From NCBI GenBank assembly GCA_024114885.1, contig CP099428.1, positions 1,116,001 through 1,180,000 of the forward strand: a DNA stretch of 64,000 nt, read 5' to 3'. The notes beneath the pieces are model-generated. The model saw only the letters and a program-made list of their open reading frames with translations, made no database searches and had not been told where the DNA came from. Below are positions 1 through 10,898 of the stretch, one piece after another. The position numbers and the translations under genes were made by a program. Origin of the DNA: Septoria linicola (taxonomy: Eukaryota; Ascomycota; Dothideomycetes; Mycosphaerellales; Mycosphaerellaceae). Position 1 is the first letter of the stretch. Every line of letters begins with the position of its first letter.

Positions 1-58
1 CACTTATGCACGGCAAGGTCCGTCGTGTACCGTGAACGATATAGTGGCTTGGATCTAG

Positions 59-608
59 ATGCAGTCAACACACTATGAAGAGGTCGATAGGGATGGAGGT
101 GGTCCAGCTCCGGACTTGTACAAAGCCGCTCCAGATGTGTTCAGGCAGAACGACAGTATGTCGGTCTACTTCGTGCGTATTCACCACTCCGCTTTCAATA
201 TCCTTGCGACGCGCGAAACGGTCACCGACTAATGTTGCGCAGGTCGAGCTGTTCATCACCGCTTCTACTGCAGCCAATCTTGAGGCAGACATGACCAAGC
301 TCGAGGATGCACTAACCATGTTCAACATCGGAGTGCATTACCATCGTCCTGTGTCGGAGAATCGTTGTCTGGTTGCGTATGAGGGCGGTGACGCGCTACC
401 TCACTTGGGAGTCTTGACTGGCAGGGTGACCGCTCAGAGATTGGTAAAGATGGAGAAGGAGCCCAAGCCGCCGAAGAAGGCGCCAGCGAATAAGAAAGAT
501 CCGACCCCTTCTTCCAAGGGTAGGGGCGGCAAGAGAGGTGGCAGGGGCGGTGGAGGAGGAGGAGCGAGCGCCGTGATCGATATTGGTGAGCAGCCTGGCA
601 GGAACTGA
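59..608 (+). CDS. Hypothetical protein with RGG-rich tail, possibly 5'-partial
   Basis: I do not recognise this protein. Two exons are seen: 59-172 and 243-608, split by a 70-bp intron (GTGCGT donor, CTAAT branch-like site, GCGCAG acceptor) in phase 0, giving 159 residues if it starts at the ATG at 59. The codon just before that ATG is TAG, which could equally be the end of an upstream intron, so the true 5' end may lie outside the window. The middle is an acidic/helical stretch; the C-terminal third is basic (KPPKKAP, NKKDP) and ends in a Gly/Arg run (GKRGGRGGGGGG), which resembles RGG-type RNA-binding tails. That resemblance is inference only. A splice from this tail into the helical stretch at 657-753 and the next gene cannot be excluded. 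Confidence 0.4.
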
Positions 609-753
609 GGTAGAAGGCCGTCTGTGTGGTAGGCGCAAGTCTTGTTTGACCTGTTCTCTCCAGCATGTGAATGATGTTGTGCGGCATGAATACTGCTCAA
701 TCAAATTACAACATATCGCACTTGCATTGTTCCGCGCATTGTACCGTGAAGAC

Positions 754-1313
754 ATGGCTTTCCTGGACCCCGAGTCTCCCGACTCATCAGCAGTAGACCG
801 GACTCATCCTTTGCGAAAACAGCAGCCATCCGGATTGCTTCGAGAAGAGGAGTTCGTTCAGCTCGTCTGTCCCGACGAGGCATTGAGTGTTTACTCTGTA
901 AGGACTGATGTTTCTGCGACACCTGTTCTTGAGCCTTTGCAGGTCAAGCTGCTAACATCCTCGGCTAGATCGAGTTAGAAATTGACCAGAGCGAAGCACT
1001 CCGCACGGGCGCCATTGAACGTATCGAGCGTGCACTGAAACGATGGTGCCTGACCTTGACCTGGTATACGATCCCTGCCGGCTTCCTCTACTATGTCGGC
1101 ACAAGATTGAAGGGAACGAGTCTGGCAAAATGGTTATTGAGATCGTGGGAGGTCAGACCCTATGCGCATCTAGCCACGATTATGCAAGTGCGTATAGGGC
1201 AGTCTTCCTATTACGGTGGTCACAACAAGCAAGAGCTGCTCCAGATGCCAGTACAAGATGACGATTCTTCGGTGCGGAGGGCAGTGGGATCAGATCCATG
1301 GCGGATAGAGTGA
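754..1313 (+). CDS. Hypothetical protein, two exons
   Basis: Exon 1 is 754-897 and exon 2 is 969-1313. The 71-bp intron has a GTAAGG donor, a GCTAAC branch site and a CTAG acceptor, and joins in phase 0 to give 162 residues. The N-terminus is acidic and Pro/Ser-rich; the second exon has an amphipathic helix (IELEIDQSEALR) followed by a Trp/Tyr-rich hydrophobic stretch (WCLTLTWYTIPAGFLYYVG) that might be one membrane segment. No family is recognised. In the same frame the sequence stays open upstream to about 657 (HVNDVVRHEYCS...), so the coding region may start earlier or be a downstream exon of the RGG-tailed gene to its left. Confidence 0.45.
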
Positions 1314-1401
1314 GATCGCGGGAATCAACATCGAGATACCACTCGTTCGCTTAGAAGCCATGAGCGACAGCTCGGAGCGGATGGAGGACGTTATCTGCAG
1401 A

Positions 1402-3156
1402 TCAATCATTGAAATTCTCAACTTGGTCATTAGGAGCGACAGAATAATTTTTCGGCAACGACATCCTTCCATGCTTTCGTAGCAAGTGTCTTTCCACATG
1501 ATGTCTCACAAAGTCCCGCGATCGAACAGCGAAGACCTCGTCCATTTCTTCCAGAGTCAATCGCTTGGTTTCCGGCACAAACAAGAAGACCAGTACCCAC
1601 GCAACAATGTTCAGCACAGCATAAAGTAGAAAGCTTCCCGATGTGTCCAGTGTGGCCAGGAGGTACGGAAACGTGAGCGACAGTATCGCCGCAAAGGTGT
1701 TGGTCACAGCTACGGCACTACTTGCTCCTAGTTCGCGATGACTGAGTGGGAACACTTCTGCTGAGTACGCCGTGGGCACAGGGCCCATGCCGGGCGAGTA
1801 CAGGAGGCAGAATATATATATCATGGACGTTGAAAGGTAGAACGAGGTTTTCGGATCAGATAGCGAGAAGCCCAAGGCGGCGATGGCCATGGCGATTGCC
1901 ATAGGCGGCAGAGTGTACAGCATCAGAGATCGTCGGCCAAGAGAATCCATCGTCCACACTGCTGGGAAAGCGCCGAGGAAATTGCAGAGGCCGAAGATGG
2001 TAGAGGCCAGCTCGGCGGCATGAGGTGAGAAGTTGGCCTGTACGAATATCGTACTCGAGAAGAAGGCGACGATGTTGATACCGCAGAGCTGCTGCGCCAA
2101 CATTGCAGTGTAAGCAGCAAGAGTTGCGCGTCGTACTCGTGGAATGGTGAACAGCTCGGAAAACAGCTTCCATAGCGATGCTCTCGCGTTGGATCTAGAG
2201 GACTTTCGGGTTTGCTGGACCATGAAAAGCTCTTTAGCGGCCTGCAACCTCGTGTTCCTCAGACGACAAAGTGAATCAAAGGCCTTATCAAATCGCTCTC
2301 CATGTTTCACATACCACGCTGGCGATTCCGGGACTAGCCAGATCAATAAAATCAGCGGCACAGTCGGCGCCGCAGCTGCCAATAGCATGACTCTCCATCT
2401 GAGGGGACCAAAGGCTTCAGGGTTGCTGTCAACCAACATGTTGGTCCAGAAGCCTGCAAATATGCCAAAGGCACAGAACGCCTGCCATGATACAGCAAGG
2501 CCACCACGAATGACGGCAGGCGCGCATTCTGCCGCGAAGACGTTGAGCGAGCTCGACACCAGAGCCAATCCCACGCCTAGCAGGAGTCGGCAAAGAAGGA
2601 GTGCCTGCCAGCTGTAGACAGCACTTCCAGCGAGATTCATCAACAGTGACAGTAGCGCGCCAATGAAAATCGCACCTCTCCGTCCAAAACGCTGATTCAA
2701 AGGTGCCACGAGCCATGACCCGAGGAGACCATTACTGAGATAAATGCCGCAATTGATGAGACCCACGGTAAAGGTGTCGCGAGCACTGTCAGATCCAATG
2801 CCGAAGAGCTTTGGATAGTAGAGATTCGCCCCATTTATGCCGACTTGAGCCCAGCCTTGACCCATAGCGCCCAGCGCTGTGACTGCGACGCAAAGGTAAA
2901 GGATTGGTGGCTGGCGCCATTTACTTTGAGAAAGCGTCGACAGCTCAGTGAGTGTGAGGTCTGGAAGACTTGTCGGCTCCGCTGTGCTTGCTAACAGTGC
3001 ACTGGCGCGTTCGAAAATGGTGCCGTCGCGTTCAAGGCCATGTTGCACAATGAACGCGTGCAAATCTGGTATTGCAGTCGACGCGTCGAGAAGAGGCTCT
3101 TCGCTTGTGCTGCTCACCAAGCGTTCAAGCTCTTCTTCGCTCTGGTGAATCGACAT
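1402..3156 (-). CDS. MFS sugar-porter-type transporter
   Basis: Single-exon protein of 584 residues starting at the ATG at 3156. A cytosolic N-tail of about 85 residues is followed by twelve predicted membrane segments. Sugar-porter signatures are visible: NQRFGRRGAIF after TM2, PESPAWYVKHGE after TM6, a second GRR (SLGRRSLML) in the C-half and PETKRLTLEEMDEVF after TM12. This signature set is established for the sugar/polyol branch of the major facilitator superfamily (PF00083), which imports hexoses, polyols or related small molecules across the plasma membrane. The sequence does not identify the substrate. PETKR in place of PETKG is a small departure. The nearest neighbours are unrelated, so context does not help. 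Confidence 0.85.
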   Translation of the reverse strand: MSIHQSEEELERLVSSTSEEPLLDASTAIPDLHAFIVQHGLERDGTIFERASALLASTAEPTSLPDLTLTELSTLSQSKWRQPPILYLCVAVTALGAMGQGWAQVGINGANLYYPKLFGIGSDSARDTFTVGLINCGIYLSNGLLGSWLVAPLNQRFGRRGAIFIGALLSLLMNLAGSAVYSWQALLLCRLLLGVGLALVSSSLNVFAAECAPAVIRGGLAVSWQAFCAFGIFAGFWTNMLVDSNPEAFGPLRWRVMLLAAAAPTVPLILLIWLVPESPAWYVKHGERFDKAFDSLCRLRNTRLQAAKELFMVQQTRKSSRSNARASLWKLFSELFTIPRVRRATLAAYTAMLAQQLCGINIVAFFSSTIFVQANFSPHAAELASTIFGLCNFLGAFPAVWTMDSLGRRSLMLYTLPPMAIAMAIAALGFSLSDPKTSFYLSTSMIYIFCLLYSPGMGPVPTAYSAEVFPLSHRELGASSAVAVTNTFAAILSLTFPYLLATLDTSGSFLLYAVLNIVAWVLVFLFVPETKRLTLEEMDEVFAVRSRDFVRHHVERHLLRKHGRMSLPKNYSVAPNDQVENFND

Positions 3157-4275
3157 ATCGTACGCGCGCTCTTCCTGCCAGTCTGCGCATGTTTGAAGTG
3201 ATGTTCAGACCAAGATCGAGGAAGACTATTCCAATGGCTGGTTGCATCATTTGTAGTCAGCAAACAGCTTGGCGGAAAATTCGATGGACAAAGAAGGCGG
3301 CGGATTCACGTCAACATTCACTCCACAATGGCACCTTCGATATGAGATATTTAGTGACATCAGACATGTCTACGTTCGTCTATCACACATCGATAAGGAT
3401 ACACACAAGTCGCTCATGAGGTGAGTACGCCAGCTTTCGGGCTCAGGAAGCCCCGTTGCGCGCTTTTAACCACACTCCCCGTTTGCTATATTTATGGAAC
3501 TAGTCTCCACAGCTCTGTGCCATATCAGAGCGCACGTCTGTCGTGATGCAGAAGCACTCAGCGTTTCTTGGGGCTTCAGCGTGGCCCGCACAGTTCTGAT
3601 CTCAGGCGCATACAGTCAGAAACATCAGCATCGCTGCCTTGTCAAACTGGAGATCAGCCAAGCTCACCGTAGCAGCCATAGCCACCAGCGCTTCGTACAG
3701 ATATACAAGTCGCACACAATTGTCTTTCTCACCATGATAACCGCTGAGTGATATTGGAGCTTGACACGAGAGCCGCTTCTTTCGTTCCTGGCTTTGATGC
3801 TGAGGACTTCCGATCAATCTCAGCCTTGGACGAGTTCAGGAGCAATATGATTAGAACTCTGTGCCTTATGATTCACGCGTTCGAGGCCTTAGTTGCACAG
3901 ATCGGCATGTGCAAATGAATGCGCTACTGCGAGGCTGAGACTTCGAAGCTTACGTTTGGAGAAAGCTGCCATCGGGTCACCCCAACCCATAATTCTTCTG
4001 CTGATTGCTGGCCCGGAAAACGACGATCACAATGTCCGTAGTTTCGTTCACTCAGTGCGAGAGTATGTCGAGCAGTTACGAAAGAAGCAGAACCTGCGTA
4101 ACAACGCATTGCTTGGCATTTTCATGGCTCCAGAAGGACATATATCAGGCAGATATCCTTCGACCTAAGCGACTCTACACAGCAGCAAGAATCGTTCGCA
4201 GCCTCTAGTTGTATCACTTCCAGTCAGTTCCTCGAAGCTCTACCACACTCATTTATCCAATCTTTGCAAATCAAG
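3157..4275. other. Intergenic region, no supported gene
   Basis: About 1.1 kb between the divergently transcribed MFS carrier and the hydrophobin-like gene. Only short frames without splice logic or recognisable domains are present. It should contain both promoters; I see no convincing element beyond AT-rich patches near 3486-3495. Confidence 0.5.
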
Positions 4276-4815
4276 ATGCACTCCACCCCAGCTATCTTTG
4301 CTCTTCTTGCTACGTTCGCACTCGCTGCTCCTTCAGCTCAAGCTCCAGGAAGCACTCCAAACCAAGCGAGCAGCTCACCTGGCTCCGGTCAGGGCGGCAA
4401 AGGCGAAGCTCCATCAAACAATGGCAACACTAACACCAACCTCGATCTGGAGTCGAACACTTGCTCTGACAAGGGTAACACGATGGTGTGCTGCAATACC
4501 GTGAGCTCAGACTCTGCATTCGCTTTCCTGTCTATCTTCTTTCCGACGTACGGAGACAGTGGAAGTTGTAGCGGTATGTCGTCTTAGCAGTAGCTTCGAA
4601 ACACTGATCCTAAATACTGACGATGCTCAATTTCAGAGGACAGCGAGTGCAGCAATGGAAAAGTGATGTGCTGTTCCAACAGTGAGACTGTCACTCAAGC
4701 GGTAAGTGATAGATCAGCAACGGATTGTCACCGAGCTGACATAGTATGCGCGCAGGGCCTGATCAATATCAATGCTTTACACAATCTGCTCAACGAACAG
4801 TGCAGTCGCAACTGA
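4276..4815 (+). CDS. Small secreted 8-cysteine hydrophobin-like protein
   Basis: Three exons (4276-4573, 4637-4701, 4756-4815) encode 140 residues; introns of 63 and 54 bp have GTATGT/GTAAGT donors and CAG acceptors and phases agree. Residues 1-17 form a signal peptide (MHSTPAIFALLATFALA) followed by a Ser/Gly/Gln/Asn-rich linker. The mature part has exactly eight cysteines in the hydrophobin order C-CC-C-C-CC-C, with spacing C-X8-CC-X24-C-X5-C-X6-CC-X24-C. Hydrophobins are established surface-active proteins that coat spores, hyphae and host interfaces. The spacing fits neither the class II rule (CC-X11-C) nor typical class I, since the last loop is long. The two halves look like repeats of each other. 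A non-hydrophobin Cys-rich effector is the alternative. Confidence 0.65.
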
Positions 4816-5071
4816 GTCAGTCAACTCCGCTATAATTGTGGCGCTGTCGACGTGGCTCCAGATTGCTGCTTAAGGTCAAAGCAGTCGAAGGGGGAGTCTT
4901 ACCACGATCCAGTCACCATATGACGGGATCAAACATACCTAGCATACTTGCCCTACACGCTCATTTGCAAGCTCAAACAACCTCGACAAGCTCCATGCCG
5001 ACCTCTCCATGAAAATACACATTGTTCGCTCTGCTCCACCTGCTTGAGCGGAGTACTGGCGTTGCGATCGA

Positions 5072-6255
5072 CTACCACACCGGATCGTCCTCTCGATCCT
5101 CCTCGTTCTCATCCTCTTCTATTACTTTCACGTTCGCCTCAGCTCCCCACAAGAAGAACTCCCTATCGGGCTTCACCGCGTACTCTCTAGATGGATTCGT
5201 TGCTAGATGGTTATAGCCAGTACCTCCTATAATGTTGGCAAGGTTGTTGTCTTGCCACAGGACTGTATGGGAAACAATCATTAGCTCGAACTCTGATAGG
5301 GTACAACCCTCACTTACTGAATGCCTCAATGTGACCACCGAAGCCCAGAGCACGTAGCCCGCCACGCATATTTATCAGATTCATCAGGCCTGTCATGTGG
5401 ACATCGTAGCTCTTCCGCAGACCATGTAGTGCTTCAACGGTAGCCAAGAGCAAAATGGCAATGCACGCGTGGTCAGTCATACAACGCTTGGGATCTTTGA
5501 GCGCGGAGTCGATCTGACGAATGATATAGCCGCGCAGCTGGAGGATTCGATAAGTGAACGCCGCGTCAATCCTCTGCGGTCGCTGGGATGCCATGTGGGA
5601 CAAGGAGAGCAGCATGGAAGCTGCTAGCGGGGCAGGATCACGAAAGATCTGCGGGAACAATGTTCCGTAGGCATCGGCAATTGGGAGTATGTCCGCGTGT
5701 TGCTGCCTGCTGATGTCAGGCCATCTCACGATCATACAAGTCTGCTTGAATGAAACCTCCGCGAAACCTACTCAAATCCTGGAGCCTGTGCAATTATCAC
5801 TTGCTCATAGTTGGTCTTCACCTCGTCAGCTGGTACCCTCAGAATTTGTGAGCACGGCATACCAGCAGAGATAAAGCATCAGTACCAACTTGATGCAGGA
5901 TATTGCCAACAACATTCTCGGGATCTTGTAGATGGTACAGCCGGAAGGCAATAGTCCCTTGGGCAAACGCGGCGGCCAGAGGATTTGTGAGATCGTCTAT
6001 CGAAGGGAATTCGACAGGCGTCACTACAGGCCTCACTACAGCTTGCTGACGGCTGGCTTTTTTCTGGTTGCCTCCCGCCCTCTGTTGAGTGCGAGCATTT
6101 GCAAAGCGGATGTCTTTGCGTTCACGCTTCTTTCTGTGTTGAAGTTCCGTGACGTGTGATCTGACTAGCCTACGGGCCTGGGCATTTTGAGTAGGCTTGT
6201 TGGAAGTGATGAATTCGAAGCGCGTCGGTGTCGGTTGCGTCTCCTGAGACGACAT
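5072..6255 (-). CDS. Fungal_trans_2-type (PF11951-like) putative regulator
   Basis: Three exons on the minus strand: 6255-5863, 5702-5318 and 5262-5072, total 322 residues. Intron 2 (55 bp) has a clean GTAAGT/ACAG pair. Intron 1 as drawn is 160 bp, and a small extra exon inside it (around 5772-5822) is possible. The N-terminus carries the pattern seen in fungal proteins annotated as transcription-factor-like (FEFITSNKPTQNAQARRLVRSHVTE, then a basic stretch RKKRERKD). The middle is helical (LAASMLLSLSHMASQ; ILLLATVEALHG), and the HMTGLMNLINMRGGL motif near residue 235 is characteristic of the Fungal_trans_2 group. No Zn2Cys6 cluster is present, which is common for this subgroup. The C-terminus is very acidic (EEDENEEDREDD). 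Confidence 0.65.
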
Positions 6256-7233
6256 TTTCGTGTTTCCATAAGTGGCTATTGCAAATATGCATGCGTGCAG
6301 AAGTCCTTCGACAATCCGTTGACTTTCAAGTTGATGGGTCTGACGTTTAATTTTTCGATCGTCAACCGTCTTGTCGTGTTGGTCCACTCAGACGCGTCAG
6401 GCATGAAGGACGTCATTGCGCCGCGACAGGCTTTGGCAGCACTTCAAAGAACTCCTCCGACTTGTGCGAGTATACACAAGCATCATGTTGTGATTTTCGG
6501 ATATGCGAAAATTGAGGAAGCCGACCCTTTGACGCCGCGCCATCGTCCACTGACTGAGCAGTGCATCGGAGAAACGTCATAGAGCATGAACCATGAAGTC
6601 CCTAGCTTGTCCGGCTTCGTTCAAGAGAGACACTGTGAGTCAAGCTTGAAGTCTCGCTCCATAAACATGTCAAGATCGCAGTGGTTCCACAAGGCTTGTG
6701 AATAAGCTTGGAATTGTCCAAGGTCCTCAGGAACGGGACGTGTGTTGTCAGGGTCTTGCGAACGCCACATGTAGGCGCGGAGAAGGACGTGGACACTGTA
6801 GCTGCAAGTGCTGCTTCAACAAACTGCAGACATGCAAATGTAGGTTGCCGAAATGGTTCACGAGGGCTACCGCGCCTGCCTACTACCTTCTAAAAAGTGG
6901 CCGCGATCAGTAACTTGTATCGTAACGGGTTCAGTCGATCCTTTCCGCATCAAAGGCCGGGATTTGCGTGTCGCTTGGAGGATACTGTGCCAATTCGCAT
7001 CTCCAAACCACACCTACCAGTTTGGGAAACCGAGCCGCAGTTCGTACATCTCTTGTGTAGTTCCAGCTCGAGAGGGCGAGACGGGGCAATGTGACTGCGC
7101 CTTGCTTCAAGATGTGTAGTCAGTCGGGTGCCAGTCATGCAAGCCGACACAAGGGCTTCACATGCTTGTGCGATCAGTTTCCAAGCTCTATGTATGCGCA
7201 CCATAGCAACAACCGCGGAATTCAGCAACAGAA
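6256..7233. other. Intergenic region, nothing supported
   Basis: Roughly 1 kb with several short overlapping frames on both strands, none with a start context, splice sites or recognisable domain that hold together. It presumably holds the promoters of the flanking divergent genes. Confidence 0.45.
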
Positions 7234-8013
7234 ATGGGCATCTTCGCGCAGCTCAAGAAAAAGAAGGCTTCAGAAAAGCGTCAGGCGGCTGACATAGCTG
7301 CTGAACAGCCTCTAGTCGCTGCAACGCATGGCAATTTCGGCGCCGGGTTCACTATCATCATCAGATATGTCAGCTTTGGCGCAGATACAACCATGGTTGC
7401 CAACCTTTGTTACACGAGTTCCCAAGGCTTCGTCCCGTTCCTAGCTTACACCGGGTACAATGGCTTTGGTAAAGGCTGTTTGACATTGCATAGTACCACG
7501 AACGAACATCAAGCACCTCTGGCCATTGTGGAGAATGTAGGAGGCAGACTCAAATCTGCCAAAGCACTTCGGCTGCCCAGCCAGGGCGGCGAGCTCCCCA
7601 ACGTGGTCGGGCTCGAAGACAAGGGTAGTCTGACGAAGGAGCGCTATCGCTTCGCGATTGCACTTGCACTTGCAGGCTCAGCTCAAGTAGAGACATTCGA
7701 ATGGAGACCAGTCTCACTTTACAAGTTCCCAATGTTGCGTCATCTGCATCGAGTGGGCAGTCTTGTCGAAGGAGGAGAGGAGATTGTGGCCTCTTATGTT
7801 GAAGAGAAGGATCCGAAGAAAGCTGGCGGTAAACTGGGCGAATTGAAATTTGAGGGTCGTGGCGCGACTGATGAGTTTGGAGGTCAACGGAGATTAGTCG
7901 CCGCTCTGTCTGCAGTCACGCTGTGCCAGATTCAGATCATTGCAAAGCAGTCAATGGGTGTGCTTGGGGAGTCATTCGGAGCCGCAGTGGGACTTGGAGG
8001 CATGGCGGCCTGA
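7234..8013 (+). CDS. Tubby C-terminal-like / LURP-one-related protein
   Basis: A 259-residue frame from the ATG at 7234. It begins with a lysine-rich tail (MGIFAQLKKKKASEKR) typical of a group of fungal proteins with a LOR/Tubby-C-like barrel. Pieces of that fold are recognisable in order: LTLHSTTNEHQAPLAIVE near residue 83, RYRFAIALALAGSAQVETFEWRPV near 137, then EEIVASYVEE and GELKFEGRGATDEFGGQRRLVAALSAVTL towards the end. This order matches fungal proteins in which FEWR, GEEVVAV and KF-FLGTGATG blocks occur. The assignment comes from memory of the family and is inference. The N-terminal linker is short compared with relatives, so an unrecognised upstream exon is possible. Function in fungi is unknown; membrane-lipid binding is a guess from the fold. 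Confidence 0.5.
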   Translation: MGIFAQLKKKKASEKRQAADIAAEQPLVAATHGNFGAGFTIIIRYVSFGADTTMVANLCYTSSQGFVPFLAYTGYNGFGKGCLTLHSTTNEHQAPLAIVENVGGRLKSAKALRLPSQGGELPNVVGLEDKGSLTKERYRFAIALALAGSAQVETFEWRPVSLYKFPMLRHLHRVGSLVEGGEEIVASYVEEKDPKKAGGKLGELKFEGRGATDEFGGQRRLVAALSAVTLCQIQIIAKQSMGVLGESFGAAVGLGGMAA

Positions 8014-10898
8014 GTGAGTGTAAGGATCTCTATGATGGCGTTCTCACGATCTAGTGTCAGCGATCTCCTTGGGTTGGTTGTTGAAGGCGTCAGGAGGAGC
8101 ATGGTGGAGATGACTGCGAGCGCGAATTTGTAGCCTAAGGCACCAACGAAAAACTTGACACCATTCCTTGCTGGCGATCAAAAGATGCATAACTTCGCTG
8201 CAGGAAATCATATTTGGCCGTGAAAGTCTACTACTGTGTCGCAAGAATGGGCGACAGGGCCTTCGGTGTGCTACTCTCGGCGCTCAGCATTCGCAGTGCT
8301 CCACAGTGCACTCGACCTCGCCCATTGACTGCGCCGCTTCATTGCAGCTCGATGCACCGTCTGAAGCTGACCAGCCTGTAGTTGTGCTTGTTAGAAGAGA
8401 TTTCAGGTCCAGAACAGTCTTACATCCAGAGTTGCAGGCACGCTTGAGATCCAGCACACAGCCCACCGATCATTGCCTTCACGATCACCACGCCGAGAGA
8501 AAATGGCACACCATTAGTTGAGGCTGCAACCAGCTGTGTAGTCGAGCTGCTTGCTGCGGTGAGCTACGACTTAAATGTGATCACACAAATTTCTTTGTCG
8601 AGGTTAGCAACCATGACCTGCTCGAGCAGCATGGACGACTCGCGGGACACTGTACTCGCTGACCTGCTTCGAGCATGAACTCACAGCACAAGTTCGACTC
8701 GCCAATCCAAGAAGACTCCCAATGGAACCCTGATCTGCTCGCTAGGTGAGTATTCCTGATCCTCACAGCCGGGGCAGTCAGGTAACGTCAAGCTCAGGAA
8801 CGAAGTGTCCGGCGCGGAGTGCAGACACAATAGCACGCCGTCCGTATCCAGCGCTGATTGAGAAACACATATGCGGACCTCATCGTCGTTGATGACAGCA
8901 TGGATCTCCTCCGGCAAAAGCCTTGTACTTTCGGGGAGCCTCGACTATCGTAGGTTTCGTTATCCAGTTCAATGCTTCTTCACCACCGTCCGGCTCAAAC
9001 TGTGCTGCCCGGCCTCGATCGCGAAGACATCATGACGAAGTTACCACACCGACGCTGAGTGGCTGCCAAAGAAATCTGACTGGTGATCGCCAGCAGCATT
9101 GACTGGACAACTGTAGCAGTCATGCTACAATGAGTATGCTGCATCCCAAGACAGTGACGTCTTTCACAGACGTCCAGGATCGTAATCGTGGGCACTGTGA
9201 ATTCGCGGTCGTGGTGAGCGATGCTCGTCGGTCCATACAAAAGGTGTCGCATCTTCACGCATCAGAGTACGAAGCCGTCCTGACCATCTTTACGATTCCC
9301 TGCATTGCGGCGAGTCATACTTCTCTATCGCACACTCCTCGCCTGACCTCCGCATTGCGGAGATGAAGATTCCGTCTCGAGAGCTGCTGTCGCGCTCGCC
9401 AAGGACTTGAATCTGTGTTTGAGAGAACGTCGAACTCGTGCACCTGGAGATGGGCCCTGTCGGAGAAGCCCTGTCGGAGAAGCTCTTCTCGACAGAGGGT
9501 CGAGATGCGCTTCGATCGCACCACAGCGTGGCTTGCCACATTCCTACCGGGCGATCACAGCAGCGGATCTTAGTCTCAAGCTAGACCAGCTCGCAAAAGC
9601 ATGTTATACGGCCAAGCAGGGTCGGAAATTGCTACTTTTAGCACATATTGCACTTTGTCAATTAGGCTGTTGAGCTGCTAGGCTGCCTCGCTATCAGAAG
9701 CCTATAAGAATTGCGATGTGCTGGAGTGACACGATTCTTCCGTGTGGGTGACAAATCCCATCGGAGTGCTGAGAGGCTGAGAAAGATTGGCGCGTTGGCT
9801 ACTTGAGGCTCAGAAAGACCGAGCATCTGAGTATCCTCTTGTTATGCTGCTATACCAAGAAGTCTGACGCGTTGTCTGGAACTTCGACACCATCAACAAC
9901 ATTATTGATCGTCTTTTGTTGTCAAGATGTTGCGAGCGTGTAGCCAGTCGCTTGGAAGGCTGCTCTTCAGCCACCACTTTCCGAAAGCGAATCCGGGGAT
10001 GCTAGCGCGGATCACGAATTGACAAACATCTCTTCACCTTCTCTGTTTGCGTTAGCATAGAAGCGATCACAAACCCCTGATGTGGCCACGTCCCGTCACT
10101 CTTGAAATGGTACGACTTAAGGACATCTCTGCACAAAATAGAATCTCGCCATCGAGCAGCTGCATTGCGGTATCTGAGGTGATTGATGCCAACATAGGTA
10201 GGCCTTAGTGCAACGATGACGCGCACTGCACAGAGCTGTAGCTGCTCATCATGTATTGACGGCTTGGCTGCAGAAACCATAGAGGCGAGACCAACAATGC
10301 GGGATGCCACCGGCAGTTTCCAGGTCCACCAACATCAACACACATCACTCCACACAAGAAGGAGGACCTCCGCTGAGAGCTTGAGCATCTTGGCATCGCG
10401 GGCTGTTCGAGATCCGAACTTTGCGGGACAGAAGAGCTCCGTGCTTGGACGCCCAAAGGGGCCACCACTAGACTGGATCTGTACACGTGCCTCACGAGTC
10501 TTACTGCATACGCTTGCGCAAAGAACCGAGCCAATTTTGCACGCTCTCGTCCGCTCATCGAGCCAATGAGCACTCTTCAGATCCTGAAACTAGCCTCACA
10601 CTACGCTTGGCAGTACCGGGACCTGCAATCTTGTATTGGCGCTAACATGAGTAGCACAAGTGTGCTGAAAGTCTGTTTCCACCTACACACGCGGAGGAGA
10701 TTGGTAGGATGATTGCAATGTTACCGAAGACGATCATGTCATTGTCATCGATGCCGTCCTCCAGCCGCGGAGGCGATCTGGAGAGGGGCATGGGCAGTAC
10801 ATAACATCCAGGGCCATCGTGCAAACTTTTCCGATCAGTATCAATCAGGACCAGTCACTCGCTCACACTTCGTCTACCAAAAGTCGTCAATCGTCAAG
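8014..10898. other. Gene-poor region of 2.9 kb
   Basis: No complete gene can be supported. Two minus-strand stretches look slightly protein-like. One is at 8681-8917 (contains NDDEVRICVSQSALDTDG, CLHSAPDTSF and LPDCPGCEDQEY). The other is at 9121 downward, where an ATG begins a hydrophobic stretch (MTATVVQSMLLAITSQ) that could be a signal peptide. A cysteine-rich minus frame also lies at 8284-8440 (ending ECTVEHCEC). I could not join them with consistent splice phases. A 14-bp unit (ccctgtcggagaag) is duplicated head to tail at about 9456-9483. Confidence 0.4.

Noticed and set aside
10205..10573. Overlapping plus and minus frames of about 120 codons near 10.2-10.6 kb
   Set aside because: Both lack recognisable motifs, consistent splice sites or good start context; treated as chance frames in a gene-poor stretch.
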